A model generated the notes under the pieces. It worked only from the letters and a program-made list of their open reading frames with translations, searched no databases and was not told the origin of the DNA. The position numbers and the translations under genes were made by a program. 64,000 bases of DNA from Parvimonas sp. oral taxon 393 str. F0440 (lineage in GTDB: Bacteria; Bacillota; Clostridia; Tissierellales; Peptoniphilaceae). Shown here piece by piece: positions 36,433-46,172 of this stretch. Position 1 is the first letter of the stretch. Each line of letters starts with the position of its first letter. The stretch lies in assembly GCA_000223315.2 (NCBI GenBank), contig AFUS01000004.1, forward strand, positions 186,001-250,000, read 5' to 3'.

Positions 36433-36984
36433 ATGTCTAATTTGGACAATATTATAGATGAAATCCTTCAAGATGCTAAAAATGAATCTGAAAAAATAGT
36501 AAAAGATGCTAGAATGGAAGTTGCAGATCTTGTTGGAAAAACAGAAAGTGAAGCTCAAAAAAAAGCTGATAAGATAATTGAAAAAGCAAAAGCAGAGGGT
36601 ACACAATCTAAAGATAGAATAATTTCAAACTCAAGTTTAACAGCAAGAGATATGATTTTAGTTGCAAAACAAGAAGTGATAAATAAAGTCTTTGAATTGA
36701 CTAAAGAAAAATTAAAAACTTTAAATCATGAAGATTATTTAAGTTTTGTCGAAAAATCATTAAAAACTTTAGATATTAAAGAAGATAGCGAGATTATTCT
36801 TACTGAAGGTGAAAAGAAATTGGCAGGAGAAAAATTATTTGGAATTAAAGTTGCAAATGAAACTGTTGAAAGTGGATTTTCACTAAAAAATGGAAAAATT
36901 ATTTTAAATAATGAATTTTCAAGTTTAGTTGATTTAATAAAGGAAGACTTGGAACAAGAAGTAGCAGATAAGTTATTTAGTTAA
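36433..36984 (+). CDS. ntpE: V-type ATPase subunit E
   Basis: The 183-residue peripheral stalk subunit E. The N-terminal half is a long charged coiled coil (SEKIVKDARMEVADLVGKTE, SEAQKKADKIIEKAKAEG) that pairs with the G/H subunit; the C-terminal globular part (EIILTEGEKKL, VESGFSLKNGKIILNNEFSS) contacts the catalytic head. SD AGGATGTGAT precedes ATG 36433. Confidence 0.92.
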   Translation: MSNLDNIIDEILQDAKNESEKIVKDARMEVADLVGKTESEAQKKADKIIEKAKAEGTQSKDRIISNSSLTARDMILVAKQEVINKVFELTKEKLKTLNHEDYLSFVEKSLKTLDIKEDSEIILTEGEKKLAGEKLFGIKVANETVESGFSLKNGKIILNNEFSSLVDLIKEDLEQEVADKLFS

Positions 36985-36997
36985 TAGGAGGTGTATC

Positions 36998-37984
36998 ATG
37001 GATAGAGAAAATTTTATCCAATCAAGTGTTAGAATTCGTCATGCTGAGAAAAATCTCCTTACTAAACAACAACTTCATAGACTTGCTGATGCAAAGACTC
37101 TTGAAGATGCAATTAAGTTACTTAATGAAACTTCTTATTCAAGTGAAATTTCAAAATTGGATAGACCTGAGAATTATGAACAGGTTTTGTCAGAAGTTTT
37201 GGATAAAACATACAAAGATGTTATGGAAATTTCTCCTGAAAAATCTTTAGTTGAGATACTTTCTTGTAAATATGAATATCACAACTTAAAAGTTTTGGTA
37301 AAAGAGCATATTTTAAAAGAAAAATTTGACTCAATGTATTGTATGTTAGATGCAAATGAAATTGAAACATTTAGAGAATTAGCCTTAAAAGATGATGAGG
37401 ACTTATCAAAAGATTTTAAAGAATGTTTAGAATTTTTCGAAATTACAAAAGACCCTCAAGACATTGATATCTTTATAGATAAAAAATACTTTGAAAAAGT
37501 TTTGAATTTAACTGAAGAATTTAAACTTGAAATGATTTCAGAATATTTTAGAGCTATGATTGATTTTTTTAATCTTAGAACTTTTATAAGATGTAGAAAA
37601 CAAAATCAAGTAAAAGAAACTTTGGAAAAAGTTTTGATAAAAGGTGGAGATATCGAAACAGACAGGATTTTAGAAATGTTCTATGAGGATATTGAACTTT
37701 TACCTATTAAGTTAAAGGCTTATAAGATTGGTAGAGTTTTATCTAAAATCGTAGAAGAGTATAAAAATACTAATTCTCTTAATAGCTTTGAAAAAAGTAT
37801 GGATGATTATTTAGTTGAAATAGTTAGAAAAACTAAATCTATCCATTATGGAGCAGAAGTTATTTTTAGTTTTCTTTTCGCAAAAGAATTGGAAATTAAG
37901 AACTTAAGACTTATATTAGTAGGAAAAGTCAATGGATTATCTGCTGAATTCATTAAAGAAAGGTTGCGTGAAGTTTATGTATAA
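36998..37984 (+). CDS. ntpC: V-type ATPase subunit C
   Basis: The 328-residue subunit C (eukaryotic d), which joins the central stalk to the proteolipid ring. It is all-helical with three related lobes; recognisable parts are [37 protein letters not shown] and the C-terminal [30 protein letters not shown] lies eight bases before ATG. It overlaps the subunit F gene by eight bases. Confidence 0.93.
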   Translation: MDRENFIQSSVRIRHAEKNLLTKQQLHRLADAKTLEDAIKLLNETSYSSEISKLDRPENYEQVLSEVLDKTYKDVMEISPEKSLVEILSCKYEYHNLKVLVKEHILKEKFDSMYCMLDANEIETFRELALKDDEDLSKDFKECLEFFEITKDPQDIDIFIDKKYFEKVLNLTEEFKLEMISEYFRAMIDFFNLRTFIRCRKQNQVKETLEKVLIKGGDIETDRILEMFYEDIELLPIKLKAYKIGRVLSKIVEEYKNTNSLNSFEKSMDDYLVEIVRKTKSIHYGAEVIFSFLFAKELEIKNLRLILVGKVNGLSAEFIKERLREVYV

Positions 37985-38285
37985 GATAGCTGTAATTGGC
38001 GATAAGGATTCGGTTCTTGCCTTTAGAGCACTTGGGGTTCATGTTTTCACTGCAATTGAAGGTAATGATGCCAGAAGAATTATTGACAAACTAGCAAAAG
38101 AAGATTATGGAATTATCTTTGTTACTGAACAGTTAGCAAAAGATATTCCAGAAACTATTCAAAGATATAACAGTGAAGTTATTCCAGCAGTGATTTTAAT
38201 ACCTAGCAACAGAGGTAGTTTGAATATAGGCTTAGAGAATATCAACAAGAATGTTGAAAAAGCTGTTGGATCAAATATATTATAG
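37977..38285 (+). CDS. ntpF: V-type ATPase subunit F
   Basis: The 102-residue central stalk subunit F. The CheY-like alpha/beta fold is evident: [20 protein letters not shown], then [14 protein letters not shown] and [14 protein letters not shown] start at ATG 37977, overlapping the end of subunit C by eight bases, because the upstream in-frame ATG at 37932 lies well within subunit C and would add a non-homologous tail. Confidence 0.92.
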   Translation: MYKIAVIGDKDSVLAFRALGVHVFTAIEGNDARRIIDKLAKEDYGIIFVTEQLAKDIPETIQRYNSEVIPAVILIPSNRGSLNIGLENINKNVEKAVGSNIL

Positions 38286-38301
38286 AAAGCGAGGGCTTAT
38301 A

Positions 38302-40071
38302 TTGAAAGTCGGTAAAGTTATTAAAGTTTCCGGACCTCTTGTAGTTGCAGAAGGGATGGAAGACGCGAACGTATATGATGTTGTTGAAGTTTCTAAAAAT
38401 AAGCTCATTGGAGAAATTATAGAAATGAGAGGCGACAAAGCCTCAATCCAAGTTTATGAAGAAACTACTGGTATAGGACCTGGAGATGATGTTTATTCAA
38501 CAGGTAGTCCACTTTCTATTGAACTTGGACCGGGAATGTTAGAACAAATGTTTGACGGTATTCAAAGACCTCTTGAAGCTCTACAAGCAAAAGCCGGAGA
38601 TTTCCTTTTAAGAGGTGTAAGTGTATTACCGTTGGACAGAGAAAAAAGCTGGGATTTTGTTCCAACAGTAAAAGTTGGAGATGAAGTTTTTGAAGGAAAT
38701 ATAATCGGTACAGTTCAGGAGACTACAGTTGTTTCTCATAAGATTATGGTTCCTCCTGCTGTAAATGGAAAAATAGTTGAAATTTTATCAGGTTATCATA
38801 CAGTTGATGAAATTATTTGTAAAATAGAAACTGACAACGGAATTAAAGAATTAAATATGATTCAAAAATGGCCGGTACGTAAAGGACGTCCTTATGCAAG
38901 AAAATTGGATCCAATTAGACCCCTTGTAACAGGTCAAAGAATAATTGATACTTTCTTCCCAGTAGCAAAGGGTGGGGCTGCTGCAATTCCGGGACCTTTC
39001 GGTTCAGGTAAGACAGTTGTTCAACACCAACTTGCAAAATGGGCGGATGCGGAAATAGTAATTTATGTTGGTTGTGGAGAACGTGGAAACGAAATGACTG
39101 ACGTACTTATGGAATTTCCTGAAATTCTTGACCCAAAAACCGGTCAATCACTTATGAAAAGAACAGTTCTTATAGCAAATACTTCTAATATGCCGGTAGC
39201 TGCTCGTGAAGCATCAATTTATACAGGTATTACTATCGGAGAATATTTTAGAGATATGGGATATTCAGTAGCTCTTATGGCTGATTCAACTTCTCGTTGG
39301 GCAGAAGCACTTCGTGAAATGTCCGGTCGTCTTGAAGAAATGCCCGGTGATGAAGGTTATCCGGCATATCTTGCATCAAGAGTTGCAGACTTTTATGAAA
39401 GAGCTGGTTTTGTAAAATGTTTAGGAGAAGATAGAGAAGGGGCTTTAACAGTAATTGGAGCGGTTTCTCCTCCGGGTGGAGATATTTCTGAACCGGTATC
39501 ACAAGCTACACTTAGAATAGTAAAAGTGTTCTGGGGACTTGATTATGCATTATCTTATAGAAGACATTTCCCTGCTATTAACTGGTTGAACTCTTATTCA
39601 TTATATCAAGATAAAATGGATAAGTTTATGGATGAAAGCATTGATAAAAAATTCTCTGAATACAGAATACAATCAATGGCACTTTTACAAGAAGAATCAA
39701 ATTTACAGGAAGTTGTTCGTCTTGTAGGTAGAGATTCGCTTTCAGAAGCGGATCAATTAAAACTTGAAGTTGCAAAATCTTTAAGAGAAGATTTCTTACA
39801 ACAAAATGCTTTCCATGAAGTTGATACTTATTGTTCTCTTCCAAAGCAATTTAAAATGTTAAGTCTTATTTTGGGTTTCTATGATGAAGCTAAAAAAGCA
39901 TTAAATTCAGGAGTATATCTTGATGAAATATTAAAGATTGACTCTCGTGAAGGAATAGCAAGAAGTAAAAATATTTCTGAAAAAGAATTGGAAAAATTTG
40001 ATGAATTATTCGAAACAGTTAAGGCTGATATAGAAAAATTAATAAGCGAAGGAGGTAACTCTAATGCTTAA
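38302..40071 (+). CDS. ntpA: V-type ATPase catalytic subunit A
   Basis: The 589-residue catalytic subunit A. The P-loop is [11 protein letters not shown] (about 232), the Walker B/arginine region includes [20 protein letters not shown], and the signature is [18 protein letters not shown]. The A-type insertion of about 90 residues ([20 protein letters not shown]) separates it from F-ATPase beta. I assign the start to TTG 38302 ([14 protein letters not shown], conserved N-terminus) after GCGAGGG; the ATG at 38251 is inside subunit F. It overlaps subunit B by eight bases. Confidence 0.95.
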   Translation: MKVGKVIKVSGPLVVAEGMEDANVYDVVEVSKNKLIGEIIEMRGDKASIQVYEETTGIGPGDDVYSTGSPLSIELGPGMLEQMFDGIQRPLEALQAKAGDFLLRGVSVLPLDREKSWDFVPTVKVGDEVFEGNIIGTVQETTVVSHKIMVPPAVNGKIVEILSGYHTVDEIICKIETDNGIKELNMIQKWPVRKGRPYARKLDPIRPLVTGQRIIDTFFPVAKGGAAAIPGPFGSGKTVVQHQLAKWADAEIVIYVGCGERGNEMTDVLMEFPEILDPKTGQSLMKRTVLIANTSNMPVAAREASIYTGITIGEYFRDMGYSVALMADSTSRWAEALREMSGRLEEMPGDEGYPAYLASRVADFYERAGFVKCLGEDREGALTVIGAVSPPGGDISEPVSQATLRIVKVFWGLDYALSYRRHFPAINWLNSYSLYQDKMDKFMDESIDKKFSEYRIQSMALLQEESNLQEVVRLVGRDSLSEADQLKLEVAKSLREDFLQQNAFHEVDTYCSLPKQFKMLSLILGFYDEAKKALNSGVYLDEILKIDSREGIARSKNISEKELEKFDELFETVKADIEKLISEGGNSNA

Positions 40072-41440
40072 AGAGTATAAGACAGTAAAAGAAGTAGTAG
40101 GACCTTTGATGGTTGTTGAAGGCGTTGAAGGTGTTAAATATGAAGAATTAGTTGAAGTTAGAGTTCAAAACGGAGAAAAGAGAAGGGGAAAAGTTCTTGA
40201 AATTAATGGGGATAAGGCAATGGTTCAATTGTTTGAAGGCTCATCAGGAATTAACTTAAGAGATACAACTTGTAGATTTTTAGGTCATCCTCTTGAACTA
40301 GGAGTTTCTGAAGATATGATTGGAAGAATTTTTGATGGACTTGGTAATCCTATTGATAAAGGACCAAAGATTATTCCCGAAATGAAGATAGATATTAACG
40401 GATCTCCAATCAATCCTGTATCAAGAGACTATCCTTCAGAATTTATTCAAACAGGTATTTCTACGATAGATGGACTTAATACATTGGTTAGAGGACAAAA
40501 ATTACCTATTTTCTCAGGTTCAGGGCTTCCGCATAACAATGTAGCTGCACAAATTGCAAGACAAGCAAGAGTACTTGGTGGTGGAGAAAAATTCGCCGTA
40601 GTATTTGGAGCAATGGGTATCACTTTTGAAGAAGCTCAATTCTTTATTGATGACTTTACAAAAACAGGTGCGATAGACAGAGCAGTTTTGTTTATGAACC
40701 TTGCAAATGACCCTGCAATAGAAAGAATTGCAACTCCTCGTATGGCTCTTACTTGTGCTGAATATTTGGCATTTGAAAAGGGAATGCATGTTTTGGTAAT
40801 CTTAACTGACCTTACAAATTATGCAGAAGCACTTCGTGAAGTTTCTGCAGCCAGAAAAGAAGTTCCGGGACGTCGTGGTTATCCGGGATATCTATATACT
40901 GACCTTTCAACTATCTATGAAAGAGCAGGAAGACTTAAAGGAAGACCGGGATCAATTACACAAATTCCTATTTTAACAATGCCAGAAGATGATATTACTC
41001 ACCCAATCCCTGACCTTACAGGATATATTACAGAAGGACAAATTATTCTTTCAAGAGAATTATATAAACAAGGTATTCAACCGCCAATTTTTGTAATTCC
41101 TTCACTATCAAGACTTAAAGATAAAGGTATCGGTAAAGGAAAGACAAGAGAAGATCATGCAGAGACAATGAACCAAATCTATGCCGGTTATGCATCAGGT
41201 AGAGAGGCTCGTGAATTGGCAGTAATCCTAGGTGAATCAGCATTATCAGAAGCAGATAAAGCATTCGCAAAATTTGCAGATGCTTTTGATAAGAGATATG
41301 TTGACCAAGGATATGAAACAAACAGGACGATAGAAGAAACTTTAAACTTAGGTTGGGAATTATTAAGTATAGTTCCAAGAACAGAACTTAAGAGAATTAG
41401 AGAGGAATATATTGATAAATATTTAGGAAAGACAGAATAA
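40064..41440 (+). CDS. ntpB: V-type ATPase subunit B
   Basis: The 458-residue non-catalytic nucleotide-binding subunit B. It aligns with subunit A but the P-loop is replaced by [19 protein letters not shown], as expected. It carries [19 protein letters not shown] and [20 protein letters not shown]. The arginine finger that completes the active site of subunit A is in the [18 protein letters not shown] neighbourhood. SD GGAGGTAAC precedes ATG, which overlaps subunit A by eight bases. Confidence 0.96.
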   Translation: MLKEYKTVKEVVGPLMVVEGVEGVKYEELVEVRVQNGEKRRGKVLEINGDKAMVQLFEGSSGINLRDTTCRFLGHPLELGVSEDMIGRIFDGLGNPIDKGPKIIPEMKIDINGSPINPVSRDYPSEFIQTGISTIDGLNTLVRGQKLPIFSGSGLPHNNVAAQIARQARVLGGGEKFAVVFGAMGITFEEAQFFIDDFTKTGAIDRAVLFMNLANDPAIERIATPRMALTCAEYLAFEKGMHVLVILTDLTNYAEALREVSAARKEVPGRRGYPGYLYTDLSTIYERAGRLKGRPGSITQIPILTMPEDDITHPIPDLTGYITEGQIILSRELYKQGIQPPIFVIPSLSRLKDKGIGKGKTREDHAETMNQIYAGYASGREARELAVILGESALSEADKAFAKFADAFDKRYVDQGYETNRTIEETLNLGWELLSIVPRTELKRIREEYIDKYLGKTE

Positions 41441-41453
41441 AGGGGAGATATAG

Positions 41454-42089
41454 ATGGCAAAGCTAAATGTAAATCCTACACGTATGGCTCTTTCAAATCT
41501 TAAAGGAAGACTTGTAACTGCTAAAAGAGGTCATAAACTTCTTAAAGATAAACAAGATGAACTTATGAGAAGATTTATAGAAATGGTTAGAAAAAATAAA
41601 AAACTTCGTCTTGAAGTTGAAGAAGAACTTTCAAATTCATTCAAATCTTTTCTTTTAGCAAGTGCTGTTATGAGTCCCGAATTTTTGGAACAAGCTGTTG
41701 CCTTTCCGAAAGAACAGGTATCCGTTGCCATTGAGACAAAAAATGTAATGAGTGTAAATATTCCTAAAATGGAATTCGATAGAACGGAATCAAGTGGAGC
41801 AATTTTCCCTTATGGTTATGCTCAAACATCTTCTGAACTTGACGATGCAATTTTAGAATTACATTCAATAATGGATAAGCTTTTAGAACTTGCAGAAGTT
41901 GAAAAAGCTTGTCAACTAATGGCAGATGAAATTGAAAAGACTCGTAGAAGAGTAAATGCTCTTGAGTATAGAACAATTCCGGACTTGGAAGAAACAATTA
42001 AATTCATCAGAATGAAATTAGATGAAAACGAAAGAGCTACTATTACAAGACTTATGAAAGTTAAGGATATTATAGCTAAACAAGTATAG
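41454..42089 (+). CDS. ntpD: V-type ATPase subunit D
   Basis: The 211-residue central rotor shaft, a long antiparallel helical hairpin. Characteristic parts are the N-terminal [28 protein letters not shown]-type start (here split over residues 6-33), [15 protein letters not shown], and the C-terminal [30 protein letters not shown] lies before ATG 41454. It ends the operon; gene order is G/H-I-K-E-C-F-A-B-D, the usual Firmicute arrangement. Confidence 0.95.
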   Translation: MAKLNVNPTRMALSNLKGRLVTAKRGHKLLKDKQDELMRRFIEMVRKNKKLRLEVEEELSNSFKSFLLASAVMSPEFLEQAVAFPKEQVSVAIETKNVMSVNIPKMEFDRTESSGAIFPYGYAQTSSELDDAILELHSIMDKLLELAEVEKACQLMADEIEKTRRRVNALEYRTIPDLEETIKFIRMKLDENERATITRLMKVKDIIAKQV

Positions 42090-42090
42090 G

Positions 42091-42120
42091 AAAAGCTGTT
42101 GCAAATTGCAACAGCTTTTT
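42091..42120. terminator. Terminator of the V-ATPase operon
   Basis: AAAAGCTGTTGC/GCAACAGCTTTT: 12-bp stem with five T after it. A repeat copy abuts its distal side. Confidence 0.9.
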
Positions 42121-42188
42121 ATTGTGAAACAACAAGGTTCCCGGGCACCCAGCCGATGCGAAGCATCGTGGAAGGGTGGGGTTCTTAT
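42118..42188 (-). repeat. Terminator-associated dispersed repeat, copy C (inverted)
   Basis: Read on the minus strand, this copy has TTCCACGATGCTTCGCATCG (perfect hairpin GATGC TTC GCATC) and the 3' end GGGAACCTTGTTGTTTCACA then ATAAA, which runs directly into the terminator. It is the best-preserved hairpin among the four copies. Confidence 0.85.
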
Positions 42189-42308
42189 TTTTTATACACT
42201 CTGTTTGAATCACTTGAAAAAGTTGTTATATAGTAGTATAATATAACGGTAATAACATAATAACATAATATAATAAAAGTTATATGATTTATTTTGAGGA
42301 GGGATATT

Positions 42309-42997
42309 ATGGACAATTTAAAAAAAGATGATTTAGAAATTGACAAAAACTTAGAAGAAAAGGAAAATAAAACAGAAATTGAAACTGAAAAAACTGAAGA
42401 ACAGGAAACAGTAAATGAAAATGTTGAAGTAAAAGATATTGAAGATAAGGGTAATTTTGACAAGGTTGTAGAGAGCAAAGTTGATTTTAAAGAAAAGTTT
42501 GATAAAATTATTTCTAAGAAAAATTTGTTAGAATACATTATGGGAGGAATTTCAGCAGTTTTTGTACTCAATCTGCTTTATATAGTTATTAAACTTATAG
42601 GATTAGGTAGTTATAAAAGTTTGAAAATTAATTCAGAAAATGTCCTATCAGGTTTTGCTAAGACTATGTCCAAGATAGAATCTTTAAAGACAATTGTTAA
42701 ACTTAGAGATTTTTCTCATTTTTTGATTTTTTTATCAATAGTTTTAATTGCAGTTATTTACTATAAAACTGTAGTTCTTGAAAAAAGAAAAGATTTTATA
42801 AAAAAACAACAAATATAAACTTTTTGGGTGGAAATGCGATTGCTATTATCAGTAGCTTAATTTTAAAAATATCTATTAAGAATTTTTCAACATTTATGCT
42901 ATATATTGCAATTATTATTTATCTAGTTGCAATTGCAACATTTGCATATAATGTTTATACACTTTATTTAGAGTTATTTAAAAATCAAAAAAATTAA
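42309..42997 (+). CDS. Membrane protein with acidic cytoplasmic N-terminus (one apparent frameshift)
   Basis: A protein of about 229 residues after one repair. The N-terminal 75 residues are very rich in Glu/Lys/Asn (EKENKTEIETEKTEEQETVN) and probably disordered. Membrane segments follow (YIMGGISAVFVLNLLYIVIK, FLIFLSIVLIAVIYY). The frame breaks in the A7 run at 42800-42806; one extra A continues it with INFLGGNAIAIISSLILKIS and LYIAIIIYLVAIATFAYNV, ending at TAA 42995-42997. I do not recognise the family. ATG 42309 has GAGGAGGG upstream. It is monocistronic. Confidence 0.7.
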
Positions 42998-43083
42998 TAA
43001 AAGTTAAAATATTACATTATGTAGTTGATAGAAAATTTGTATAAGGTAATTCTGTTAATAAAAAATAAGTATAGTAATAAATG

Positions 43084-43119
43084 AGTTTATCATATTTATA
43101 TTTGATAAACTTTTTTATT
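43084..43119 (+). terminator. Terminator after the membrane protein gene
   Basis: AGTTTATCA/TGATAAACT 9-bp stem and six T. Confidence 0.8.
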
Positions 43120-43259
43120 GTATTGTAAAGATGCTTGATATTATAAACAAAGGAAAGTTTTTCAATTGTCTTAATTTATATATAGGTAAATTTATCACTT
43201 CATAATTTTATTATATGTGATTAAATGATAATAAAAAAAGTAAAGTGTTTTTGTAAAAT

Positions 43260-43412
43260 TGTGGATAAGTTGAATAACTTGTGGATAAGTGGATATTTTG
43301 ACCTTTATTTTGTGGATAACTTTTATAATAATATGGGATAACTTTAATTTTTGAATAGGAAATCAGGAAAAATTGGTTTATTTTAACATTATCAATAAAA
43401 AATTGTGAATAA
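43260..43412 (+). promoter_or_regulatory. DnaA-box cluster followed by an AT-rich tract
   Basis: Three perfect DnaA boxes in the same orientation read TGTGGATAA (complement TTATCCACA) at 43260-43268, 43280-43288 and 43311-43319, and a consensus variant TGTGAATAA (TTATTCACA) lies at 43404-43412. They sit in a gene-free stretch of about 580 bases (42998-43575); 43413-43460 is almost purely A/T. Established: TTATNCACA is the DnaA recognition sequence. Inference: an origin-like element, a DnaA-titration site or DnaA-controlled promoter. No strand switch or dnaA gene is near, which weighs against the chromosomal origin. Confidence 0.7.
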
Positions 43413-43575
43413 AATATTTTTTTAAAAAATATTATTAAAAAAATATTTTAAAAAGCTATGTTTTTTTGAAAAATGTGGTATCATTATTGTAGATATGTAT
43501 TTCATATTTTTATGAAAAATATCTTTTATCAATTTAAAATTTAAGATTTTAAAAATTTTAAGGAGGACATACAAA

Positions 43576-43878
43576 ATGGAAGAAAACAAAGGCTGTGGAT
43601 GTGGCTGTGGTTGCGGTTGCGAAGAAGAAATGGAAGCTGAATTATTAGTTTTTGAAAACGAAGATGGAAAAGAAGAAACTTTTGAAGTTATTGGAGTTTT
43701 TGAAGTTGAAGAAAAAGAATATATTGCACTTCAAAGTCAAGAAGACGGAAGTATCTTACTTTGCAAATATATAGAAAAAGAAGACGGAGAATATGAAGTT
43801 GAAGAAATCGAAGATGATGAAGAATTCAATAAGGTTTCTGACGCATTTGACGCTTTAGTTGAAGAAGACGAAGAATAA
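43576..43878 (+). CDS. DUF1292 protein with Cys-Gly repeat N-terminus
   Basis: A 100-residue acidic protein. Residues 7-15 are CGCGCGCGC, five cysteines alternating with glycine, followed by EEEMEAELLVFENEDG and a DUF1292 domain (EETFEVIGVFEVEEKEYIAL, GSILLCKYIE, EEIEDDEEFNKVSDAFDALV). DUF1292 is a common small Firmicute domain of unknown function. The Cys/Gly run looks like a metal- or thiol-binding tag, which is inference. SD AGGAGG lies before ATG 43576. The gene is monocistronic, with the DnaA-box region upstream and a terminator behind. Confidence 0.82.
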   Translation: MEENKGCGCGCGCGCEEEMEAELLVFENEDGKEETFEVIGVFEVEEKEYIALQSQEDGSILLCKYIEKEDGEYEVEEIEDDEEFNKVSDAFDALVEEDEE

Positions 43879-43890
43879 GATTAGTCCACG

Positions 43891-43919
43891 AAGTGCCGTT
43901 ATCGGCACTTTATTTTTTT
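43891..43919. terminator. Terminator after the DUF1292 gene
   Basis: AAGTGCCG, TTAT loop, CGGCACTT and a T tract. Confidence 0.88.
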
Positions 43920-43935
43920 AATAAATGAGGTATTT

Positions 43936-44795
43936 ATGTTAAAGGCAGTTTGTTTAGATTTAGATGGAACTCTATTGGATGATGATAAAAAGATATCTGC
44001 GCGGAGTTTTAAATTGTTGGACAATTTGATTGAAAATGGAATAGAGGTCGTAATCGCTACAGGTAGGCATTTTTATATGGCATCAGGATTTTTACAACCT
44101 TTAAAGAGAGATATCATAGTCTGTGCTAATAATGGAGCTATGAGCAGATTTAAGGAGTCCAACAAATTAATTAATGTTGAATATGTAAAAAATTCTAAAT
44201 TTTTGGAAGTTTATAATAAGGCTTTGGATTGTGGAATGAATCCTTATGTTTATGTGGATTCTTTTGTGGACGGTTATCATCTCGCCATAAAAGACGGACA
44301 ACCTAAGAAAAGTCATTTTGAAGAAAATATTGCTGACAAAAAGATTGCTACAGATTGTATTAAGTATTTTAGCCAAGTTGATATGAATTCTTTACAAACT
44401 GTTTTATGTATAGCCTTTTTGGATCAAAAAGAAAAATTGATGAATTTTACGGATTGTTTGATAAAGAGCATAATTTGGTAAAAAATAGGTATTTTATACC
44501 TAATGGAAAAAAAGTTTTGGAGTTTCAATCTGAAAAAGCTGATAAATGGGTTGCAGTAACTAATTATCTTAAAAGCAAAAATATTGAACTTTCAGATGTT
44601 GTGTCTTTTGGCGACGAATTTAATGATAAATCTATGATAAAAAATTCCGGTATTGGTTTTGCGATGAAAAACGGAATTGATGAGTTAAAGTCTTTGACAA
44701 ATAATATTACTGAATTTACAAATAATGAAGATGGAGTATATTTTGAGTTAAAGAAATTGTTTAGGGATGTTTTAGGAGAAAAAAATGGCTTGTAA
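43936..44795 (+). CDS. Cof-type HAD-IIB phosphatase (one apparent frameshift)
   Basis: A haloacid dehalogenase superfamily phosphatase of the Cof type, acting on sugar phosphates or other phosphometabolites. Motif I is CLDLDGTLL (D8, D10), motif II IATGRHFY, and motif IV VSFGDEFNDKSMI. The frame breaks at the T5 run 44416-44420; one extra T joins TVLCIAF to GSKRKIDEFYGLF and continues to TAA at 44793-44795, giving about 286 residues, normal for the family. It overlaps the peroxiredoxin gene by 11 bases. Confidence 0.87.
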
Positions 44796-45231
44796 TTTAA
44801 AGTTTAATGGAATAAATGGTGAATTTTCTTTAGATAAGTATAAAGGAAAGAAGATAATTTTGTATTTTTATCCTAAGGACAACACTTCAGGTTGTACTTT
44901 GGAGGCTATACAATTTAGTGAACTTAAAAGTGAGTTTGAAAAGTTAAATGCGGTTATTATCGGGGTTAGTAAGGATTCTCTTGCCAGTCATAAGAAATTT
45001 ATTGAAAAACATAATTTAACCGTTGAATTGGTTTCTGACGAGGATATTTCAATTCAAGAGCATTTTGATGTTTGGAAACTAAAAAAAATGTGTGGTAAAG
45101 AGTATATGGGAACTGTCAGATCCACTTTTATTTTGGACGATAAGGGAAATATTTTAAAAGAATTTAGAAATGTAAAAGCTAAAGACCATGCTATAAAAGT
45201 ACTAGAAGCATTGAAGGAATTAGAATGTTAG
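44785..45231 (+). CDS. bcp: Bcp/PrxQ-type peroxiredoxin
   Basis: A 148-residue thioredoxin-fold peroxidase that reduces hydroperoxides with thiols. The peroxidatic Cys37 is in DNTSGCTLEAIQFSE, and the FYPKDNTSGCT and VRSTFILDDKGNI segments are typical. The usual resolving Cys five residues after the first (GCTxEAxxxC) is absent; Cys102 in KMCGKEYMG and the C-terminal Cys148 could substitute. It overlaps the HAD gene by 11 bases and the radical SAM gene by seven bases, so the three are one operon. Confidence 0.92.
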   Translation: MACNLKFNGINGEFSLDKYKGKKIILYFYPKDNTSGCTLEAIQFSELKSEFEKLNAVIIGVSKDSLASHKKFIEKHNLTVELVSDEDISIQEHFDVWKLKKMCGKEYMGTVRSTFILDDKGNILKEFRNVKAKDHAIKVLEALKELEC

Positions 45232-46172
45232 AGGAAGATTTTTACAGAACATATTCCAAATATCTTAAAGATATTTATGGAGAAAAAGTTTATAAACTGC
45301 CTGTTAAACTCAATTTAAGCTGTCCGAACAGAGATGGTAATATCGCAACGGGCGGTTGTATTTTTTGTGGAGAGGAAGGCGGTTCTTTTGAAAATTGTCA
45401 TTTCTCTATGTCTGTAAGAGAACAGGTCTTGAGAAATAAAGCCTATATTTCAAAAAAATACAATGCTAAAAAATTTATTGTATATTTTCAAAATTTTACA
45501 AATACATATCTTGGAATGGATGATTTTAAAAAGATGATAGAGGATAGTGTTGTTGATGAGGACATAATTGGGATTTCTCTGTCAACAAGACCGGATTGTA
45601 TTTTAGAAGAGCAATTATTATTTTTAAAGAATTTTCAAAAGAATAGAAATTTAGAAATAGATTTTGAATTGGGTTTGCAAACTGTAAATTATAGAACTTT
45701 AATAAAGTTAAATAGAGGTCATACTTTGGCTGAATTTATAAATGCTGTTAATTTAATTCATAAATTTGGGTTTAGAGTTTGTACTCATATCATCGTTGGA
45801 CTTCCATGGGATGATGAGTTAGATATGATTGAATCTGCAAAGATTTTATCAGCTTTAAAAATTGAAGAGGTAAAATTACATTCGCTATACATAGTAAAAA
45901 ATACTGTTTTAGGCGAAATGTACTTAAATGGAGAAATTGAATTAATAAGTAAGGAGAAATTTATCGACTTGGTAATTTCTTTTTTAAGAAATCTAGACGA
46001 AAAAATAGTTTTACAAAGACTTCTTGGTCGTGTTCCTGAAAAAAATAGCTTGTTTTGTAACTGGAATACGAGTTGGTGGAAGATTAGAGATGAAATTTTA
46101 GAAAAAATGGAGAAAAATCATTTTAAACAGGGAGATTTGTTTAATAATTTTGAAGGAGTAGTGAAAAAATAA
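45225..46172 (+). CDS. Radical SAM protein, TIGR01212/YtqA family
   Basis: A 315-residue radical SAM protein of the YtqA (TIGR01212) family. The cluster cysteines are in NLSCPNRDGNIATGGCIFCG (C33, C45, C48), with the expanded spacing specific to this family. Further conserved parts are GISLSTRPDCI, FELGLQTVNYRTLIKLNRGH and THIIVGLPWDDELDM. The substrate is unknown; the family resembles Elp3-like folds and may modify RNA. It overlaps bcp by seven bases and shares its last base with the sdaAB ATG. Confidence 0.92.
   Translation: MLEEDFYRTYSKYLKDIYGEKVYKLPVKLNLSCPNRDGNIATGGCIFCGEEGGSFENCHFSMSVREQVLRNKAYISKKYNAKKFIVYFQNFTNTYLGMDDFKKMIEDSVVDEDIIGISLSTRPDCILEEQLLFLKNFQKNRNLEIDFELGLQTVNYRTLIKLNRGHTLAEFINAVNLIHKFGFRVCTHIIVGLPWDDELDMIESAKILSALKIEEVKLHSLYIVKNTVLGEMYLNGEIELISKEKFIDLVISFLRNLDEKIVLQRLLGRVPEKNSLFCNWNTSWWKIRDEILEKMEKNHFKQGDLFNNFEGVVKK

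Noticed and set aside
42998-43575. Firm call of chromosomal oriC
   Set aside because: DnaA boxes are real, but there is no dnaA/dnaN, no strand switch, and all neighbouring genes are co-directional. Kept only as a candidate regulatory cluster.
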